Positions 44,229 to 56,164 are shown, counted from the stretch's first letter. The stretch is DNA of 64,000 nt from Neoconidiobolus thromboides FSU 785 (GCA_025603075.1 MU626359.1:1-64000); one strand, 5' to 3'. A program made the numbers and translations. Notes: generated from the letters alone by a model not told the origin.

Positions 44229-47200
44229 GTAATAACAATAATTTTTATTAACATTTTGTTATATTTGTTGTCATTTAGCTATATTCAAATTGGAAATATC
44301 ATATTGAAGAAGCAAGTAAAATTATTGGATTTACTTTGAAGTATTTATTTTCAAGGTAATTTAACTATTTTGTTAACCTTATTATATTTATTTAATAGTA
44401 AATTGTAATAGAATTATAAAAAACAAAAATCAAAACGATAGTGAATATCGAATCATATTAGATAATATACTTGAAGATTCATTAACTATATTAAATTTAC
44501 CAGAATGGCCAGGAGCGGAAATATTATTAAGAGTCATGACTACAATTTTAGTTGGATTTGCTGATGATTCAACAACAGAGCAACAACTTAAAGGGTTTGC
44601 TATTGAATATCTAGGACATATAGCAGCAAGAATAAAAAAGCATAACATTCAATCTTTAGAATCTGATTATCTTGAAGAATGTACAAAAAGTTCAAAAAGT
44701 CATGATTCAGAAATCATTGCTACTTTAGCTCAACTTCCGGAATCGCTTTCATTATCACTTCCTATTAGTTCCATTGAAACTTTATTAGTATGCGAAGATA
44801 AAATACAATTGTATTTACAAGCACTTTCAACAGAAGATTCTTTGTATGAAGTAATTTTTATTTTGTATTTAATACTATTTTATAATAATTGTATTCTTAA
44901 AGGGAGCAAGGAAACTTCATTTGTGCCAATTTGGTATGACTCTACTTAAAATTTATCATGAGTCTACTCAAAATGATAGCAATAGTAAAGAAGTGGCAAA
45001 GCAATCATTAAATAAACGAAGTACTGAGATGATCAATTCCTATTTAGCAAAAGTCATAGCTTTATCTTGTACTAAAAATACAATTGATTCAATTAAAGTA
45101 TCTGAGCAACTAGAAACACAAAATAGAGATATTATTTGTATATTAAATGAAGCAATAGCCTTTAGAAAGCCATTATATCAATGTTTTAATTCAATATTAT
45201 CAAGAATATTATTATGTTTGGAAATGAATGTATTATCCTATCGATCTAAATCAATTAAAGCAATAACACAGATAGTATCTAATCATCCTGAGATAATTAA
45301 TATACCAAAACTAAGATCATCAATACTTTATAGAATACAAGATACATCAGCTTCTGTGAGAGATTCAGCAGTAGACTTGATTGGAAGATATATGAATTTA
45401 AAGCCAGAAACGATACCTGAATGTTATAAAATTGTTAGTGAAAGAGTATTAGATATTGCAACAGCAGTTAGAAAAAGAGTAGTTCGATTATTAAGGGATT
45501 TATATTCAACAATTAAAGATCGTAATTTAATGATTGACATTTGTTGTAAAATATTAAACAGAACGTATGATGATGAATTTCATGTTAGGGAATTAGCTAT
45601 TAAAATATTGCAAGATATTTGGTTTATGCCATTAAAAAAATATAAATTACCACTTGATTATGATTTAAATACTTTAAATGATTCTAAAATAAAATTTGAA
45701 AGTATTTCCATTTTAGGGCAAAAAGAATTAATTGAAAGGGTATCTATCATAATTGATGTTGTTAAAGTAACATGTGTATCTTTAGAAACAGATCAAGTTA
45801 TTGTTGATTTTATATCCAAATCATTAGATAAACCAAAAGATAATAAAAACGAAGCTTATAAACGATGGGGAAGTAACATGATTATGGCCAAATTAACTGT
45901 GAGTTGTTTATTAAATCAATTAGTTAATTTACCAGAAAACATTAATGTCAATATTATTTCAAGTATATTAAAATGTATTTATACTTTTTGCTCATCAAAA
46001 AGTTCTTTAATACCAATCAATCATATACCTACTTTAGAGCCTTATTTAGGTTGTTTTAACGAACCTTCAGAGCAAATGAATATGTATTATGTATTAAAGA
46101 TATATAATCAAGTAATTGCTAATGCTAGTTATAATTATCCTAAATTATTAAGCTCCATTGAAGGTACTTTATTAAATTCATTACCTAAATTATCCCCTAT
46201 TGTATTATGTGAAGCTATTCCATGTTTATGTGTTGTTTCAGAAATGATTGGTAGTATTGAACTAAAGATTAGTAAATTATATCAGTCATGTATAGAACTA
46301 CTGAAAAAAGAAAAGGTTAACTTTGAAAAGCATGGTATACTTTCAGCAGAAAAGAATACAATACGATTATTATTAATTTGTAGTTTAGTTAGCCAAAATA
46401 TTGATAAAAAAAGAGGATCTAAAAATATTAACAGAAGATTCATTAATAATCAAAAGCTTTTAGATGAAGTTTATGAACTTATATTATTCTTTACAAATAA
46501 GGATATGAAAATGATGGTACGATTAGCAGCTATTCAAAGTTTAGGGTTTGTTATGTTAGAATATCAAAGTTATTTTATTAAAGAAGAATCCTTTGAATTA
46601 TTTTCAAATATTTTATTATCAAAAAATAAGGATATTAAATTGAAATTTTTAAATTTACTTTATGATTATTTAGCACAAGAATCGCCAACTATAACGGATA
46701 TATTAAACAAAACAGAAGATAAAAAGATAATCGGTTTAGAAGATTTAATTGGTAATACAGAACAAATGGGAGAATCAAGTATCATATGTTCTGTTATGCA
46801 ATATTGTTTAGAAAATATATTAAATTGTGGATTAAGTGGAATTCATTCGTTACAAATGAGAGCATTAAAAGTAATTAAACCAATTGTTGAACAGGGTCAT
46901 GTTAATCCATTAATGTGTTTACCAGTATTAATTGGCCTAACTACAAGTGAAGATAAAAGTTTAAGTAATTTGGCTTATTTTATTTATACAAGTATAGCTA
47001 TTCGATTTGAATCTATTGCTTATTCAAAAAATATTGAAGCTGTGCAAGTTACTTATCAATATCATTTAAAAGTTATGGAAAATGAGAGCCTATTTGGGTT
47101 TAGACAATCAGATAATGAATTTCCAGTGGGTTTATTAAATGATTTTTATAAATTTATTCGTCATAGTAAACAACGTAGAAATGAATTATTTCATTCTATT

Positions 47201-48153
47201 ATTAAAAACTTCGAATATGATTTTAAACAAAATCTAAATGGAGTAAATACTATTTAGTAATAATAGTAATATAAATAATTGTTTATTTTTTAGGTGGATG
47301 TTCAATATCATAAATTTATATTGGAAAATTTAGCGTTTTTAGAATATAAAACATTAGATGAACCAATTTATTTAATTACATTAATTAATCAAGTAATTTC
47401 TACAACAGGTGCTGATGTAATTCATTATATTGATAACGAAGATAAAAAAGGTAGTTTAAATAACAGCGATATTATAGTATACGTTGATATTAACTTTGTA
47501 AAATAGAAGAAGACAATATTTCCGATTTATTATTAGCTAAACTTTCTGACTCAATGAGTTGTTTATTAATTTTGAAAATTAATCTACAAATGCTATATAC
47601 TATTAGTAGTTCGTAAGTTTATAAATTGTTAATAATGGCAATAATAATAAATAATAACCTTAACTTTAATATAGTAAATTGATGACATATAGAACAGAAG
47701 ATAGTAAATTATTTAAAGATAAACCATTGACTAAATATACTGGATTTGACCCAACGGGTGATTGGACAAGTTTTAAATTTTCTTTTGGTACAGTTGAAGA
47801 CGAAATAGCATTAAATATTGCTAGTGAAAGAGTAATTCTATTTAAATAATAGAAATACATATTTGACTTATTATTATTAGTTTAAAACCTTTTTGTCCCG
47901 AGATAGCTCTTCCTTATTAGATTGTGAAGATGTTTATTCCAACGATACTTCTCATTTAAGAAAGTATCAATTACGTACCAGAAATAAAATCAAAAAAGCA
48001 TCTGCTTCAAAGGCTGCCATGAAATATCAAGAGGATACAACAGACGAAGAAGAGTGGGAAGGGGATAGTGATGAAGAAAGCGAAAATAGTGAAGAGGATA
48101 ATAGTGATGAAGATTTCATGCCAAGGTTTCCAATTTCTGCTTTGAAAAAATAA
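41984..48153 (+). CDS. SCC2: Cohesin loader subunit Scc2/Mis4/NIPBL
   Basis: Sixteen exons give 1739 residues: 41984-42080, 42139-42298, 42355-42479, 42537-42662, 42715-42747, 42877-42939, 42988-43781, 43836-43936, 44018-44189, 44279-44355, 44412-44850, 44903-47242, 47294-47450, 47507-47612, 47675-47831, 47881-48153. All introns are GT..AG and frame holds throughout. The protein is a HEAT-repeat ring that with Scc4 loads cohesin onto chromatin. Family signatures: PDQRSWILEEILASLIKLPL (from about 470) and THRLIDGRF..LILQLIQN, ARKLHLCQF (about 731), IQDTSASVRDSAVDLIGR (about 875), ATAVRKRVVRLLRDLY (about 915). The acidic Glu/Asp/Ser-rich tail ends ISALKK. The N-terminal region (exons 1-6) is acidic and short compared with NIPBL. 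Exon 10-11 and 13-14 junctions were chosen because only those acceptor/donor choices keep the frame open. Confidence 0.93.
44199..44229. repeat. (AAT)n microsatellite in SCC2 intron 9
   Basis: About ten consecutive AAT units directly after the intron 9 donor (GTAAATTT). The intron is 89 bp, longer than most of this gene's introns. Confidence 0.9.
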
Positions 48154-48397
48154 AGATGATCTAGCTTACAAAAAGAATAATAAAATGTTAAAGGCTATGT
48201 TAGATATCAATGCTTATTTTCGATTATTATTTGTTTTATTTTATTTTAACTAACAGCTACAGAGTGTCTATGTTTAATATAGGATGTTCTAAATTAACAC
48301 AATATAGTAAACAAAGAACCAGCTAGATAATGTTACTAAACTTGAGAAAAAAATAGTTCAGAATGCTATAACTTATTACCTTCAAAGTAGACTGCTG

Positions 48398-48503
48398 TAT
48401 GTTGAGATGTATTTTTATATCTAAGAATTTTACCAACAATTTTTCCGCTTAAATAGCGCTTAAAAAATGGAAAAAATAATGAAGTCAAAAAACACTTCCA
48501 TAT
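48398..48503 (+). mobile_element. MITE copy 17
   Basis: Forward copy, left end TATGTTGAGATGT, right end ACACTTCCATAT; perfect AAATAGCGCTTAAAAA core. Confidence 0.88.
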
Positions 48504-48680
48504 AACAAAATCTATCTTTTAATAATCAATAATAATAATCTTAATAGTTAGTAATTTTTGTAATTTGATAAATTAACATTCATTTTTTATCAAGTATTTT
48601 TGTATTATTATATTAGTAAGTTGTTCTTTAAATATATATAACAATTAAATTTTTTCAAAGCATTAAAAAATAAATAAAAA

Positions 48681-48780
48681 TATAGGGGCGTTTTTTTGGG
48701 TTCATCACTTTTTCCATCTTTTGAGCGCTATTTAAGCAGAAAAATTGTTAGTAAAATTAAACAAAAATACATTCTCTTAT
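48681..48780 (-). mobile_element. MITE copy 18
   Basis: Reverse copy, left end TATAGGGGCGTT, right end ACATTCTCTTAT; core GAGCGCTATTTAAGCAG. Confidence 0.85.
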
Positions 48781-48896
48781 CGTAAAAGTCAAACTTGAGT
48801 AATTTGATTTTTAATACTATAAATTTATTGAATTTACAATTAAATGGTCTCAAAAATTATAAACAAGAAAAGCACTATAACTATAGAAACATCATA

Positions 48897-49707
48897 TTAA
48901 GCTTCTATAGTATAATTTGGTGGCATTTTAGGTTCTAAATTAACCCTATTCTTCCTCAGACCGCAATCATTAGCCCATTGAAACTTAAAGGGTTGTTTCC
49001 CAAAATTAAATTGAATAGAGCAAACTCCATTCGAATAAATAGTAGGATAAAATTGACTTTCTTCGGTTTTAAAATTAATCAATTCGCTTGCGATACCATC
49101 TAATGTGTAGTAGAGCTGGGATCGATAGTTATTATAATATAAACCAATGACTGTAGGAGGAGGGCGGTTAATATGATAAAGCTGTAAGAGTGGATGATGA
49201 TGGCAGTGGATGGTACCAGTGTTGATATGTAAGCTGATACTATTAGGCGAGTTGCCTTAAAGTAATAAAAGTTGTCAGTAATTGTCATTAAGTTATATGT
49301 AATTAAATATTTTACTTTTTTAACTTACCTATCTCATTAGAGTTCAAAACATCCTTCATTGCTAATCCGAAATAAAGGTTGCTAGTAGGAGATAGTTCAA
49401 GGATAGTAATTTCTAAATAAATAAATCCATTCCTCTCAACTGGTAGTTCTGTTTGTACATTAGAAGAAGAGTAGAAATTTATTTTATCTTCAGGATCAAT
49501 AGTTAATTTGGTGAAATTGTTAGCAGTTAGTATGAATTCAGGGTAGTAGGGTGAGGTAGGGGAAGGGGATTGGGAGGAAGAAAGACCATTCTTGAGATTT
49601 CTGAAATAGATGTATAGGCGATGAAGAAGTATAAGGATAGATATGAGGATCAAGATAGCTAATATTGGATAAAATATAGAACGAAAAAGTTGATTAGGAT
49701 CAGACAT
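48897..49707 (-). CDS. Transmembrane SPRY-domain protein with PPxY motif (Ssh4/Ear1-like)
   Basis: Exons 49707-49329 and 49255-48897 give 245 residues. The 73-bp intron (GTAAGT...CTTTAAG) again follows the first base of a Gly codon at the end of the first SPRY half (GAG ATA G|GC). One membrane segment (about 12-28) precedes an aromatic/basic stretch. SPRY hallmarks are FIYLEITIL, LYFGLAM, VIGLYYN, FYPTIYSNGVCSIQFNFG and PFKFQWAND. It lacks the FTxNG segment seen in the three sister genes and is the shortest, so its SPRY fold may be incomplete. The C-terminus has MPPNY, a PPxY motif. It lies 22 kb from the nearest sister. Membrane adaptor for a Nedd4-type ligase is inferred. Confidence 0.85.
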
Positions 49708-51575
49708 TTTATTATTATTTAGTTATTTTTTTATTTTAAATAAAATAAGTTTTTAATTATAAATTTTCTTTTTTTTATATACTTTTTTATGAATTAAAAA
49801 TTAATAGTTTCGGTATTTTAAATATTAATGTCTTCGGTCTTTTTTTATTTTATTCTAGAAATTTAGACGTGAGACGTCAGCTGAATGATGTGGCTTATAG
49901 TTTTTCAATGTAATGCAGGGAGTTTAATATACTGCGTAAGATTATATAATTAGGGTTGGCTACTTTATTCTTTATTGAGGTTATTGGGGTTATTAGGTTT
50001 TGGTAGATGTAAATATTAAAATGAGTAGAGAGAGATAGGTAAGATTATTATATTATTGTTGCATTATTGTTGATTTTGGTATTTCATTTTAATCCTTTAT
50101 TTTATTATACTGACTTTTATAAGATCAAACTCGCATTGATTTTCTGAAACTTTTTTAACATATTTATTTAATAGGTTTTTCATTAGGCTGGTAGTATAAT
50201 ATATAAGAATATAATAGAATCAAGACAACAAACAAACATTTGATTATGGTGTTATTTATAGATTTCTGTTATTATTGAGTCATCACCAATCATTTTATTA
50301 TTTTTAACAAATATAAAAACAATTCCTACTTCTCTGTTTTTTTCTTTTAATTCATGCTTAATTATAAAAATATAAAAACCCTTCCCCCTTATAAATAACA
50401 CTAAATTCTCAGATTAACCGAAGCCCTCTTAATCGCAAAAGCAAGTTAATTTTTTTGCTTTTTCTTTTACATCATATCATCTGGTTTTTAGTTTCTGAAT
50501 GATGATAATAACCTTGCTTTTCTTGTTTTCCTACTTTTTGATCATAGTTTTTTATTGTTGTTATCAAGTTATTAAACACTTGAGTTATAAAGTCGAAATA
50601 ATGTATTTTCTGAGGTTTAGCTCTTTTAGGCTAAAAAGATTCTTGCCTTTAGCATTATATTATAAAACATGATTACGAGATGTTTACTAGTTTTCGCTGT
50701 CAATCTAAACTAAACAAATAAGTTTTTTAAATATTGTTTATAGTCAAAATATCACAATTTTCAAATCTTGATTTTTTTATAAAAAAATTAAAGAATTTAA
50801 ACTTGTTTATTCCTATAATTAGAAATTAAAAATTATTTTCCTTATTTAAAACGAAGAATTCAGGATTTTATTGATTACTTTTATTCTACTGCACTTAAAG
50901 GCGATAGTTATATATTGGATAATATATAAACCAACTATATAGATAACGCAGACTACATTTCTTTGGGTGTTTTGGCCTTTATTTTTTAATCCACGCCTTT
51001 GTAATATTACTAAATAAAGTAAATTACAATCCACTTAGGTGACAGCGTTACCTACTGTCAATCCTACGTTTATTAATTGTAATATCACTTTTAGTTGTTT
51101 TAATATTAATATCAATATCCTTTACATGTCAAAAGCAAATAAAAACATAACACAATGGTTTTTTAGTATAGACTTAAGTAATTTTTGTAAAATGAACAAA
51201 GTTATTTATTTCAACTATATTTTGCTGTATATCACTAGCTTTCTTGCTGAACAAATCCTTTAAAATATTAAGCATCAAAACATTAGCAGGCTGATAGATA
51301 ATTATTGATTACTTGCTATATTAAATAATTTCAAATAAGTCAAAGGAATATAAGCAATGTATATAATTATAAATAAATCAATAATTTATTCTTATCACAA
51401 TTAAATAATCAACTGATCCATTGTCTTTAATAGTAAAAATCGAAGTTTTAGTTTCACTTCTAAGTCCATGCTTAATAGTAAATAGCACTAAAAATTAATC
51501 TAAAATGTAACACTTATTTCAACAATTTAGTATAAAGCCTTGTTTGCAATATATTGATTAACTGCATTTCCAAAA
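49708..51575. other. 1.9-kb spacer
   Basis: Between the SPRY gene promoter and the NTH1 3' end. Open frames at 50846-51034 and 51039-51263 lack any recognisable feature. No MITE, tRNA or other element is seen. Confidence 0.5.
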
Positions 51576-52789
51576 TCACTCCTTTTTAAAATATTTTGAA
51601 GCAGTTTCAGTCTCTGGTGACTCTTCCTTTTTTACTTTTGTAGCCTTGTTATTTAACCTTTCAAAGCTCAAACTGTCTTCTTTTTCTTCTAACTCAATTT
51701 TGATCTCAGGCTCCCCTGTCTCTAATTTTGGTCGCATAGCCGATCTGACATTACCCCTTTTCCCTAGCTTAGAAGTTTTATCAAACGAGGGACAATCCTC
51801 TGCAACAGGGCATTCAAAGCATCTAGGTCTATTCCCTAAAATAGAATTAATCCATACTTTTTATTGCAATAACTCAAAAACTTACCAATACAAACGGTTT
51901 GCCCAAAACCAACCAATAAAAAGTTAATCTCTTTCCAGTATTTCTTAGGCAATACATTTTCCAACGCTACTCTAGTTTGTTCCGGTTCTTTTGTTTTCAC
52001 CCACCCTAATCGATTGCTAATCCTATGTACATGGGTATCTACACCAATCCCTATATTATAATTCCAACCACATTGTAATGCTAGGAATGCCATTTTAGGA
52101 CCCACCCCTGGAAGTTTCAATAATTCTTCTAAATTATCTGGTATATCATTATCATATTCCTCTAAACAAATTCTTGCTGTTCGTTTGATATATTTCCATT
52201 TTAAATTATGAAACCCCACTTTAGTGATACATTGATGTAATTTTTCTTCATCCATATCTACTAATAATTGAGGAGTAAGTGGTTTTCCGCATGCTTGCCT
52301 CAGTTTTTTCATAGCTAAATAAGTGTCCTCATCTCGCGTTTGTGAGGATAAGATTAAAGATATTAACACGTGAAATCGAAATTCCTAAGTTATGTAAATT
52401 ATATGAATACATAAAAATAGCATTTGATGACAAGACTTACTTTTCCTGTTAATTTTTCATCATCCCCACGTTCACAACCCATAGAGTCAACAGGTGCCGA
52501 ATGAGTTTCTCTATATTTTCTAATTTTTAGAAAAGTTGATTCCCAGTTACTTGGGGGCTTATGACTTAGAAATGGACCACTAGTTATTAATACCTTCTTG
52601 GTTGCAGCTAGTATATATTTATTTTGATTAATATTAATAATTCTTATTAATTTTATTTAATTTACCCTTTTTAACTTTTTTTGGCTTCTCCTCTGGTGAA
52701 GTAATTGTCATTGAACTATCGATATCGATTTCCTTTTTTATTGTTGGTTCTATTTCCGTCTTTATTTTACTATGGCTTCTTAGCTTCAT
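51576..52789 (-). CDS. NTH1: Endonuclease III-like DNA glycosylase/AP lyase
   Basis: Four exons, 52789-52666, 52607-52441, 52384-51886 and 51835-51576, give 349 residues; introns are 58, 56 and 50 bp. This is the bifunctional base-excision repair enzyme that removes oxidised pyrimidines and cleaves the abasic site. The helix-hairpin-helix LPGVGPKMA places the Schiff-base lysine at K194, and GVDTHVHRISNRLGW gives the catalytic D213. A [4Fe-4S] cluster motif C262-x6-C269-x2-C272-x5-C278 is complete; it is built across the exon 3/4 junction. The N-terminal 60 residues are Lys/Glu-rich, suitable for nuclear or mitochondrial targeting. After the cluster comes a 70-residue Glu/Lys-rich tail ending ASKYFKKE, which E. 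coli Nth lacks. All key residues are present. Confidence 0.97.
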
Positions 52790-52989
52790 GATTGTTGAAA
52801 TTAGATATTTTTTTGAATTTTGAATTTTAAATAAAATAGTAAAAAGATAATCAAATTATTACGATAGCTTAGCGTATGTAATATTTTAGTCATTAGCATT
52901 TGGCATAAGAAAATTCAGAATCGATCGTGAATATTTAGCAGTAAAAGTGAATAAAATAAATCACTTATCAAAATAAGCTGTGTGATATA

Positions 52990-53072
52990 TGATCAGGATG
53001 GGATTCGAACCCACGCCTCCGAAGAGACCGCGGCCTTAACACGGCGCCTTAGACCAACTCGGCCACCTGATC
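52990..53072 (-). tRNA. tRNA-Leu (AAG)
   Basis: 83-nt type II tRNA read on the minus strand: acceptor GATCAGG/CCTGATC, D arm GCC...GGC, anticodon stem CCGTG/CGCGG with loop TTAAGGC (anticodon AAG), long variable arm GTCTCTTCGGAGGC, T loop TTCGAAT, discriminator A at 52990. No intron. A short T4 run lies about 17 nt downstream. It is flanked by NTH1 and the NGN-repeat gene. Confidence 0.97.
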
Positions 53073-53263
53073 TTAATAATTGAGCACTCCAGCAAATTTA
53101 AAATAAAATTTCAACAAAATGAAATAATTGAGTAAAAAAATAGGCAGTATAACAAATATTCAAAGATAGGAAAGTAAATAAAAACAAAATGAACAACACT
53201 GAAAAATTAAATTAATAAAAGCACACTTTATTCAGTTTAATTGAAAATAAATACTAATCCCAC

Positions 53264-54526
53264 TTAAGCAAACTCAATTTTACTATTTCCATTGAAGGTG
53301 GCAGCTCTAGCGGACCCAGCAGTTGGAGGAGGATGGGATTCATCACCAAGATGACCAGTCTTAAAATTTCTTCTATCCTTGTCAAGGTGAGGGACTACGT
53401 CTTTATTTTTACTAACGACCTCAGTGTTTCCGTTAAAAGTTTCAATAACAAATCTTCCTTTGAAAGTAGCTGGGAGGGAGATAAAAGTGTTTCCATTGAC
53501 AGTAGCTGAGTCATAGTTGATTTCATGATGGGGGCGATTAGCTTCATGAGACTCATCATGAAGTACTTTTATACTAGTGTTTCCATTCACGGCCTTTGCA
53601 TGTACTTTATTGGAATTCTTGGCTGTTAAATCAACGTTACCATCAACAGTAGCACCAACTACATGATCAGCTTTAATATTAGTGGTAGTGACATGGCCAT
53701 GAGTGGCAAATAAAGCTACACTTTGACCGGTGGTACCTTCAACATGAAGGTTACCAGAAACGGTGCCAAGGTTGATTTGATTAACAATCAAGTCTTTGAT
53801 TTTAATATCACCACAAACCAATTTAAGTTCCAACTTTTGTAAAGTTAATTTGCCTTTAAAATCAGTTTCTATATCGCCGACTGGTAAATGAGACCAAAAT
53901 TTTTCAAGGTGATCCAAGTCATTAGGAAGATAAATTAAAATATTAGCCTTAATACATTCCCCATTATTGTGGAATACTCTTGGCCCACGAATACTGAAAT
54001 CATAAGAATCTTTATTAATATGGAAACCTACATGAACATCATCGGCTACTTTAACATTACTGATAAAGATTTCAGGTTCTATTTTAATGTTTGGTGAATC
54101 GTGACGTGCAAATTTTACAGTACTGAATTTGACGCTTCCAATCATGCCAACTCCAAAGGAGGTATGCTCTTTGGCGTTGAATTCAAAGGTTTCCTCTATT
54201 TTGTATGGAATGGTAGGATTGCAAACTGGTCTGGGTCCATGGCCATGACCTGGACCATGACCCGGTCCGTGTTCATGACCAGGGTGATAATAGGGTTTCA
54301 TTTCACTATTTGCGTGCTGAAATGGGCAGTTGAATTGAACAGTTGAAGCTAATTGATAAAAACCAAAGACTAATAAAGAATAAAGAATAAGTTTAGTCAA
54401 CACTCTTAATACACTGCACTTTCTTTTTTTGGGTTCTTCTGGTAAAGGCTCAGTATTGTTACCCTCTTCGCATAATAATGCTTCTTTTTCGTTATGTACT
54501 GGATAATACGCTTTTGTATCACTCAT
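53264..54526 (-). CDS. Type II membrane protein with NGN-repeat ectodomain, distant HGD-family paralogue
   Basis: 420 residues. A charged 40-residue cytoplasmic tail with KKRKC precedes one membrane segment (about 44-60). Next is a short His/Gly/Pro-rich segment (about 81-100; HGPGHGPGHGHGP), a possible metal-binding or flexible stalk absent from its relatives. The domain at about 108-230 aligns with the two HGD proteins at 10991 and 12784 (PYKIEETFEFNAKEHTSF, VKFARHDSPNIKI, ILIYLPNDLD). The repeats that follow keep the Gly turn but mostly as xGN: VCGDIKI, VSGNLHV, THGHVTT, VDGNVDL, VNGNTSI, VNGNTFI, FNGNTEV, FNGNSKI. Codon use is richer in G/C endings than in the pair, hinting at higher expression. 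A cell-surface structural role is inferred. Confidence 0.85.
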   Translation of the reverse strand: MSDTKAYYPVHNEKEALLCEEGNNTEPLPEEPKKRKCSVLRVLTKLILYSLLVFGFYQLASTVQFNCPFQHANSEMKPYYHPGHEHGPGHGPGHGHGPRPVCNPTIPYKIEETFEFNAKEHTSFGVGMIGSVKFSTVKFARHDSPNIKIEPEIFISNVKVADDVHVGFHINKDSYDFSIRGPRVFHNNGECIKANILIYLPNDLDHLEKFWSHLPVGDIETDFKGKLTLQKLELKLVCGDIKIKDLIVNQINLGTVSGNLHVEGTTGQSVALFATHGHVTTTNIKADHVVGATVDGNVDLTAKNSNKVHAKAVNGNTSIKVLHDESHEANRPHHEINYDSATVNGNTFISLPATFKGRFVIETFNGNTEVVSKNKDVVPHLDKDRRNFKTGHLGDESHPPPTAGSARAATFNGNSKIEFA

Positions 54527-54900
54527 TTTATTTCTTAAAGAGAAAACAGTGGTTTAGGTTTTTTTAGTATTTATGATGTCTTTTTTGAATTATGCTTGGA
54601 AAAGTTTGGTTTTTATAATTTGCTTGGCATTACCTTTTAAATCTAGTGATCTCAAACTTTGGTTTAAATTCAAAAGTCCAATCACTTAAACTGCTTTTTT
54701 TTAAACTTTTAATTGTTTGGTTCGAATTTACTAGTTACTGCTTAGTTATTTATTAATTCGGGCTAATATTATTCAATTGCCCTTGATATTATACATACAA
54801 CAATATTAAAAATACTTTTGATATTCTCAAGTCATGAATGAACAGAGAGTTACGGGTTAGCATTGAATTTAAATGAGAGTATATTTAAATAACTTGAGAG

Positions 54901-55005
54901 CATATGAGGATGTTTTTTCTGGTTTCATTACTTTTTCCATCTTTTAGACGCTATTTGAGTGGAAAAATTGGTAGTAAAATTCTTAAAAAAAATACATCCC
55001 CATAT
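54901..55005 (-). mobile_element. MITE copy 19
   Basis: Reverse copy, CATATGAGGATGT...ACATCCCCATAT, core TAGACGCTATTTGAGTGG. Confidence 0.92.
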
Positions 55006-55862
55006 TTTAAAACTCTAAGGTACCAAGAATATTAGCCCAAATCGAGGTGACTGTTAGAAAATAAATAAAAACAGGAAATTAATAACTCATTACTGGTTCT
55101 ATTTAAACATGGGTTGGGCATTTAATTTTGTGTCTTTTGAGTTTAACCATCGTAATTTTTTCTATTTTTATAATAACAAATATGAAATTAAATATCTCAA
55201 TTCATGTTTAAATTAAACAATTAACAAGGTTTTTATAAAAAACGGGTTTAGTCATTCAAACTTTGTTCAATAGTCGTAATATAGTAAATTTACTAACAAT
55301 CCTTAATGAGGGTAAACAAATGTCTGAAAAAAATCAAATTTTTTGATTAGATCTTCATAGTAAAAAATGGCTAATAGGTTTTTAGGAACCTTAGGACTAA
55401 CTTTGATACTAATGTCACTATTACTGTTTCTATTATTATTTTATGAAGTGTAATAGTGCATCTTTGAGTATAAGATAAGCTTACTACTGCTTTAACTATT
55501 TTCTTGCACTTAAAAACATATTTATGGTATTTTTGAAATTGAAATTGGGAATTTTTTCGATTGAAACTTGCTTTACATAAAATTTGATTATTTTTACTAA
55601 GTTTGTATTAAAAAATTAGACATTTATATTTATCCTTGGTATAATCGCATTTATTTTTAAAGATCAGTTAGAATTGCTGTTATTAGTGTAAGTGTTTAGA
55701 TTAACTGCTCCTGTAGCTCTTTTTAGATGACAGCCACACCCTAACATCTTATATACAGCCAAATCTATTTATTAAACTATGTAATAGCTATATTAAGTAA
55801 TCATTAAGAAAGAAATGCTAATTTAAAAATTAATATATTGCACAAACCATTTCACTAAAATC

Positions 55863-55971
55863 CATATGGGAGTGTTTTTTTTGATTTCATTATTTTTTCC
55901 ATTTTTAAAGCACTATTTGAGTGGAAAGATTGTTAGTAAAATTCTTAAACACAAAAAAACACCCCCATATG
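55863..55971 (-). mobile_element. MITE copy 20
   Basis: Reverse copy, CATATGGGAGTGT...ACACCCCCATATG, core AAAGCACTATTTGAGTGG. The CATATG flank is symmetrical. Confidence 0.93.
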
Positions 55972-56164
55972 CTAAGTTTAAACTTATTAAAAAAGACTAT
56001 GATAAGTATACTCATTAAATATATCGAAGTAACTAACGTAAGTCTTAGCTGAAAAATACACTTGGATTTAAAATAAATACAGCTAAACCATTTTAAATTG
56101 TTATAATTAATTGAACTATAATATTTGAGTTTGCTATCCATAAGGTAACTATATATTAAGGGGC

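Larger units (their letters stand above)
48154..48896. other. Spacer with two MITEs
   Basis: Convergent spacer between SCC2 and the fourth SPRY gene. It contains MITE copies 17 and 18 in opposite orientation; nothing else is recognised. Confidence 0.5.
54527..56164. other. Spacer with two MITEs
   Basis: Holds MITE copies 19 and 20. From about 56130 the sequence matches the upstream region of the intact secreted gene at 61249. No other gene is seen. Confidence 0.5.

Noticed and set aside
44921-47257. 778-codon frame as a stand-alone gene
   Set aside because: It starts at TTG, its upstream and downstream neighbours continue the Scc2/NIPBL similarity, and GT..AG introns join them in frame.
47893-48153. 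Separate small acidic protein after SCC2
   Set aside because: No ATG start; an intron (47832-47880) links it in frame as the final SCC2 exon.
41984-48153. Cohesin STAG/Scc3 subunit
   Set aside because: First impression from the cohesin-like HEAT repeats, but the motifs SWILEEILASLIKLPL, ARKLHLCQF and the SVRDSAVDLIGR/VRKRVVRLLRDL series fit Scc2/NIPBL instead.
48200-48240. Third trace of the tRNA-Trp 3' flank (TATCAATGCTTATTTTCG)
   Set aside because: Only a dozen matching bases and no tRNA remnant nearby.
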